NCBI GenBank assembly: GCA_946002045.1
Contig: CAMFYM010000070.1
Location: 1 to 6,685, forward strand
Reading direction: 5' to 3'
DNA from: an uncultured Clostridia bacterium
GTDB lineage: Bacteria > Bacillota > Clostridia > Oscillospirales > Acutalibacteraceae
Length of the DNA stretch: 6,685 nt
Part shown: one piece after another, positions 3,611 through 6,685 of the stretch
Layout of the letters: each line of letters starts with the position of its first letter
Numbering within the stretch: the first letter of the stretch is position 1
Position numbers and translations under genes: made by a program
Notes under the pieces: model-generated
Databases searched by the model: none
What the model saw: only the letters and a program-made list of their open reading frames with translations
Told to the model about the DNA's origin: nothing

Positions 3611-6448
3611 ATGGAAAAGAACAATACATATGAATACAAAATAGATACGGTTAAGCCACCTCAGGACAGAGTGTTTGAGGACAGGGTGATGCACTATTAT
3701 GAAAATCATTCTGATGAGCCACCCCGTGAGCTTATATTAAAGCTTGGTAAAAAGATTACGGACCGTATTCTTTACAAAATTCCGTGGGTGCCAAAAATCG
3801 GTGAAACAATGACAGTTAACGACCCTGAATATTGGGGTCTTGCCTGTATGGTAACAGACGAAATGGCAGAGATTGCACTTAAAATGAAGGTGCACAAGGG
3901 TATGACCTTGCCGGAAATTCAAAAGGCAACAGGCAAGGATGCCGATTATCTTGAAAAAATGCTGCAGGAAATGGCAAATATAGGCCTTATTGAATATAAC
4001 TGGGAAAATCCCACAAGAACAAAGCAGTATGTTCTTCCTATGTTTGTGCCGGGCAGTGCAGAATTTTTCAATATGAAGTGGGAAAATATTGTGGAGCATC
4101 CACAGGTTGCAAATTTCTTTGAGCGAATGACTCAGCTGCCTTTGGAAAAAATCACTCCAATGGTGCCTCCGGGAGGAGCAGGAATAGGTATGCATGTTAT
4201 TCCTGTTGAAAAGGCTATTGAGATGGAAAATGAAAGTGCCAGCGTTGAGCATATTTCTCACTGGCTCGACAAATATGACGGTAAATATGCAGCAGGTCCC
4301 TGCTCCTGCCGTTATTCAAGGGCAATATGCGGTGAGGGCTGTGCAGATGACCCTGAGGATTGGTGTATTGGTGTAGGCGATATGGCCGATTACCTTGTTG
4401 AAACAAACAAAGGCCATTACATAACTCGTGAAAAAGTAATGGAGATTTTGCAAAGAGCAGAGGATAACGGCTTTGTTCATCAAATTACCAATATTGACGG
4501 CGAGAATAAGATTTTTGCAATATGTAACTGTCAGGTTAAGGTGTGCAATGCACTGCGTACATCACAGCTTTTCAACACACCTAATATGTCACGCTCTGCT
4601 TATGTTGCAAGAGTTGAGGCAAAGGATTGTGTTGCCTGTGGCAGATGCGTTGAATACTGTCCTGCAGGCGCAGTAAAGCTCGGTCAAAAATTATGCACCA
4701 AGGACGGTGGACATATAGAATATCCAAAGCAGGAATTACCTGACACTAACGAGTGGAGCGAGGAAAAGTGGTCACCGGATTACCGTGACAAAAACAGAAT
4801 TAACTGCTACGATACAGGTACAGCACCGTGTAAAACTGCATGCCCGGCTCATATTGCAGTACAGGGCTATCTTAAAATGGCATCGCAGGGCAGATATACA
4901 GAGGCACTTGCACTTATTAAAAAGGAAAATCCGTTCCCTGCTGTATGTGGCAGAGTTTGTAACAGAAGATGTGAGGATGCCTGCACCCGTGGTACTATTG
5001 ACCAAGCTGTTGCTATTGACGAGGTTAAAAGATTTATTGCTCAGCAGGATTTAGATGCTGACAAGAGATATATTCCAAAAAAGGTTATTCCTTCAAACAG
5101 GGGAGAGTTTAAAAACAAAATCGCCGTTATCGGTGGTGGTCCTGCCGGACTTTCCTGTGCATATTATCTTGCAATTACAGGCTATCGCCCAACAGTGTTT
5201 GAAAAGAACGAAAAACCCGGTGGTATGCTGACCTACGGTATTCCGTCATATAAGCTTGAAAAGGATGTAGTCGAGGCAGAGATTGATATTATCCGTCAGC
5301 TTGGTGTAGAGATTAAGTGTGGCGTCGAGGTTGGCAAGGATATTACACTTGCCCAGTTAAGAGAGCAGGGATACGAGGCATTTTATATTGCAATCGGTTG
5401 TCAGGGCTCACGCCGTGCCGGTATTGTTGGCGAGGACGCACAGGGCGTTATGAGCGCCCTTGATATTCTCCATATGATTGCCGAAAATCATGATTTAGAC
5501 CTTAAGGGCAAAAAGGCAGTTGTTATCGGTGGAGGTAATGTTGCAGTTGATGTTGCTCGCAGCGTTAAGAGATGTGGTGCCGATGTGCTTGGTATGTATT
5601 GCCTTGAGAGCAGAGAGGAAATGCCTGCTTCGGCAGAGGAAATATTTGAAACCGAGGATGAGGGTATTACAATCCAAAACGGTTGGGGTCCAAAGGAAAT
5701 CCTTATTGAAAACGGAAGGGTTACAGGAATTATACTTAAGAAATGTCTGTCGGTAACAGACGAAAACGGACGCTTTAGCCCACAGTATGACGAAAATGAT
5801 ACTGTAACCATTGATTGTGACAATGTATATCTTTCAATTGGTCAAAGCATTGATTGGGGAAATATGCTCGACAGCGAGAACGTTGAGCTTGCACCAAATG
5901 GCAGACCTAATGCTGACAGCCTAACATATCAAACAACACAAAAGGATATTTTTGTGGGTGGCGATGTTTACACCGGTCCTACATTCGCCATTGATGCTAT
6001 TGCAGCAGGCAAGGAGGGCGCAGAGTCAATCCACAGATTTGTTCACTACAATGCAAGCTTAACTATCGGCAGAAATCGCAGAGATTTTATTGAGCTTGAT
6101 AAGGATAACATCAGGGTTGATACATATGATAATTCATCTCGACAGATACCGGGCTTTGACAAGAGCATAGACCGTAAGGTGTCCTTTAGAGATGCCCACA
6201 AGGCATTTACCGAGGAGCAGGTTAAAATTGAAACTGCCCGTTGCCTTGGCTGTGGTGCATCTGTTGTTGACGAGAATAAATGTATCGGCTGTGGTGTGTG
6301 CACAACAAAGTGCGAGTTTGACGCAATCAAGCTTCACAGAGAGCATCCGGAATGCAGTACAATGGTTAACTCCGATGACAAGATGAAAGCAATTCTGCCT
6401 TATATGATTAAAAGAAAAATTGCTATCAAAAAAGCCAAAAAGGGTTAA
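3611..6448 (+). CDS. Multidomain iron-sulfur flavoprotein oxidoreductase (GltD-like FAD/NAD(P)H module)
   Basis: A 945-residue cytosolic protein, with no signal peptide or membrane segment, expected to move electrons between NAD(P)H, FAD and iron-sulfur clusters. Residues 1-335 form an N-terminal module with a winged-helix-like stretch at about 80-132, then a Cys-rich part with C231, C233, C240, C244 and C252, and a CNCQVKVC patch at 305-312. A 4Fe-4S ferredoxin motif follows (C340, C343, C346, C350). Residues 399-475 resemble the Fer4_20/GltD N-terminal domain, with C399, C407, C411, C446, C450, C454 and C458. The FAD site is GGGPAG at 508-513, the NAD(P)H site GGGNVA at 640-645, and the second FAD contact GGD at 783-785. 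The C-terminus has C878, C881 and a 4Fe-4S motif (C891, C894, C897, C901). Despite the GltD-like core, about 470 residues precede the flavin module, so this is not an ordinary glutamate synthase small subunit. No glutamate synthase large subunit is adjacent; hypA follows after five bases. The redox partner and reaction are unknown. Confidence 0.88.
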   Translation: MEKNNTYEYKIDTVKPPQDRVFEDRVMHYYENHSDEPPRELILKLGKKITDRILYKIPWVPKIGETMTVNDPEYWGLACMVTDEMAEIALKMKVHKGMTLPEIQKATGKDADYLEKMLQEMANIGLIEYNWENPTRTKQYVLPMFVPGSAEFFNMKWENIVEHPQVANFFERMTQLPLEKITPMVPPGGAGIGMHVIPVEKAIEMENESASVEHISHWLDKYDGKYAAGPCSCRYSRAICGEGCADDPEDWCIGVGDMADYLVETNKGHYITREKVMEILQRAEDNGFVHQITNIDGENKIFAICNCQVKVCNALRTSQLFNTPNMSRSAYVARVEAKDCVACGRCVEYCPAGAVKLGQKLCTKDGGHIEYPKQELPDTNEWSEEKWSPDYRDKNRINCYDTGTAPCKTACPAHIAVQGYLKMASQGRYTEALALIKKENPFPAVCGRVCNRRCEDACTRGTIDQAVAIDEVKRFIAQQDLDADKRYIPKKVIPSNRGEFKNKIAVIGGGPAGLSCAYYLAITGYRPTVFEKNEKPGGMLTYGIPSYKLEKDVVEAEIDIIRQLGVEIKCGVEVGKDITLAQLREQGYEAFYIAIGCQGSRRAGIVGEDAQGVMSALDILHMIAENHDLDLKGKKAVVIGGGNVAVDVARSVKRCGADVLGMYCLESREEMPASAEEIFETEDEGITIQNGWGPKEILIENGRVTGIILKKCLSVTDENGRFSPQYDENDTVTIDCDNVYLSIGQSIDWGNMLDSENVELAPNGRPNADSLTYQTTQKDIFVGGDVYTGPTFAIDAIAAGKEGAESIHRFVHYNASLTIGRNRRDFIELDKDNIRVDTYDNSSRQIPGFDKSIDRKVSFRDAHKAFTEEQVKIETARCLGCGASVVDENKCIGCGVCTTKCEFDAIKLHREHPECSTMVNSDDKMKAILPYMIKRKIAIKKAKKG

Positions 6449-6453
6449 TACTT

Positions 6454-6685
6454 ATGCACGAGCTGGGTATAGTGTTTCATATTATTAAGCAGGTTGAACA
6501 GGTAGGGGAGGAGAACGGAATCAGCCGAGTTTCCTCCGTTACCCTTGAAATTGGGCAGGTATCGGGAGTTCTTCACGATTACTTGGAGGATTGCTGGAAT
6601 TGGGCTTGTGGCAAATCAAAGCTTATGAACGGCGCAAGGCTTATTATTAACGAAATTCCTGCAGTTACTTTTTGCAGTGATTGCG
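6454..6685 (+). CDS. hypA: Hydrogenase maturation nickel chaperone HypA (N-terminal part, cut by window edge)
   Basis: The first 77 codons of a HypA/HybF-family protein. HypA delivers nickel, with HypB, to the large subunit of [NiFe]-hydrogenases and in some bacteria to other nickel enzymes; it also binds structural zinc. The diagnostic MHE start is present, with His2 the known nickel ligand, followed by the typical HELGIVFHIIKQVEQV helix, the SVTLEIGQVSGV strand region and an EDCWNWAC helix. C74 and C77 (CSDC) match the first half of the zinc site; the second Cys pair would lie beyond the window. The ATG lies five bases after the stop of the oxidoreductase gene, with AAGGG at the end of that gene as ribosome binding site, so the two form one operon. 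No hydrogenase structural gene is visible, so the client enzyme is unknown. Confidence 0.88.
   Translation, partial: MHELGIVFHIIKQVEQVGEENGISRVSSVTLEIGQVSGVLHDYLEDCWNWACGKSKLMNGARLIINEIPAVTFCSDC

Noticed and set aside
3737..4261. 174-codon open frame on the minus strand inside the oxidoreductase gene
   Set aside because: It is a mirror frame of a clear coding region; its peptide is rich in His, Cys and Phe as expected from antisense translation and has no family signature.
1..6685. CRISPR array, tRNA, rRNA or intact insertion sequence
   Set aside because: No regularly spaced direct repeats, no tRNA-like cloverleaf with conserved arms, no rRNA stretches and no transposase reading frame were seen. 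The element at 2835-2900 lacks coding capacity and tRNA consensus bases.

Overview
The window looks like chromosomal DNA from a low-GC anaerobic Firmicute, most likely a gut-type member of the Clostridia. This rests on AT-rich intergenic DNA, strong AGGAGG-type ribosome binding sites, sigma-A type promoters with 17-base spacers, and an iron-sulfur-rich oxidoreductase followed by a HypA-type nickel chaperone. The taxonomic call is inference; no rRNA or other marker is present.

Left part, minus strand (1-2754). An ABC-2 type exporter (ATPase at 249-953 and the start of its permease, 1-247) lies downstream of a TetR/AcrR-family regulator (1137-1742). No obvious terminator separates them, so they may be co-transcribed. 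The 183 bases between them carry what looks like a broken remnant of a DUF5131 (phage Gp37/Gp68-like) gene, plus an inverted repeat upstream of the ATPase. The regulator has a near-consensus promoter and an operator-like inverted repeat. Upstream is a complete ZIP-family metal transporter (1910-2692) with its own promoter and a hairpin terminator.

Centre (2755-3610). This is a divergent region with a 66-base element of terminal inverted repeats enclosing two small hairpins. Its right arm runs into the extended -10 promoter of a short lipoprotein gene of unknown function (2925-3347), which ends in a perfect terminator. The next 220 bases are AT-rich, carry no gene, and hold three successive dyad symmetries followed by a near-perfect promoter. 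This is the densest apparent control region in the window.

Right part, plus strand (3611-6685). A 945-residue iron-sulfur flavoprotein combines an N-terminal Cys-rich module with winged-helix-like segments, a 4Fe-4S ferredoxin motif, a GltD-like FAD/NAD(P)H module and a C-terminal 4Fe-4S motif. Five bases later comes the start of a hypA gene, cut by the window edge. The two are probably one operon, linking a cytosolic pyridine-nucleotide/Fe-S electron-transfer protein to nickel enzyme maturation. The nickel enzyme served is not visible.
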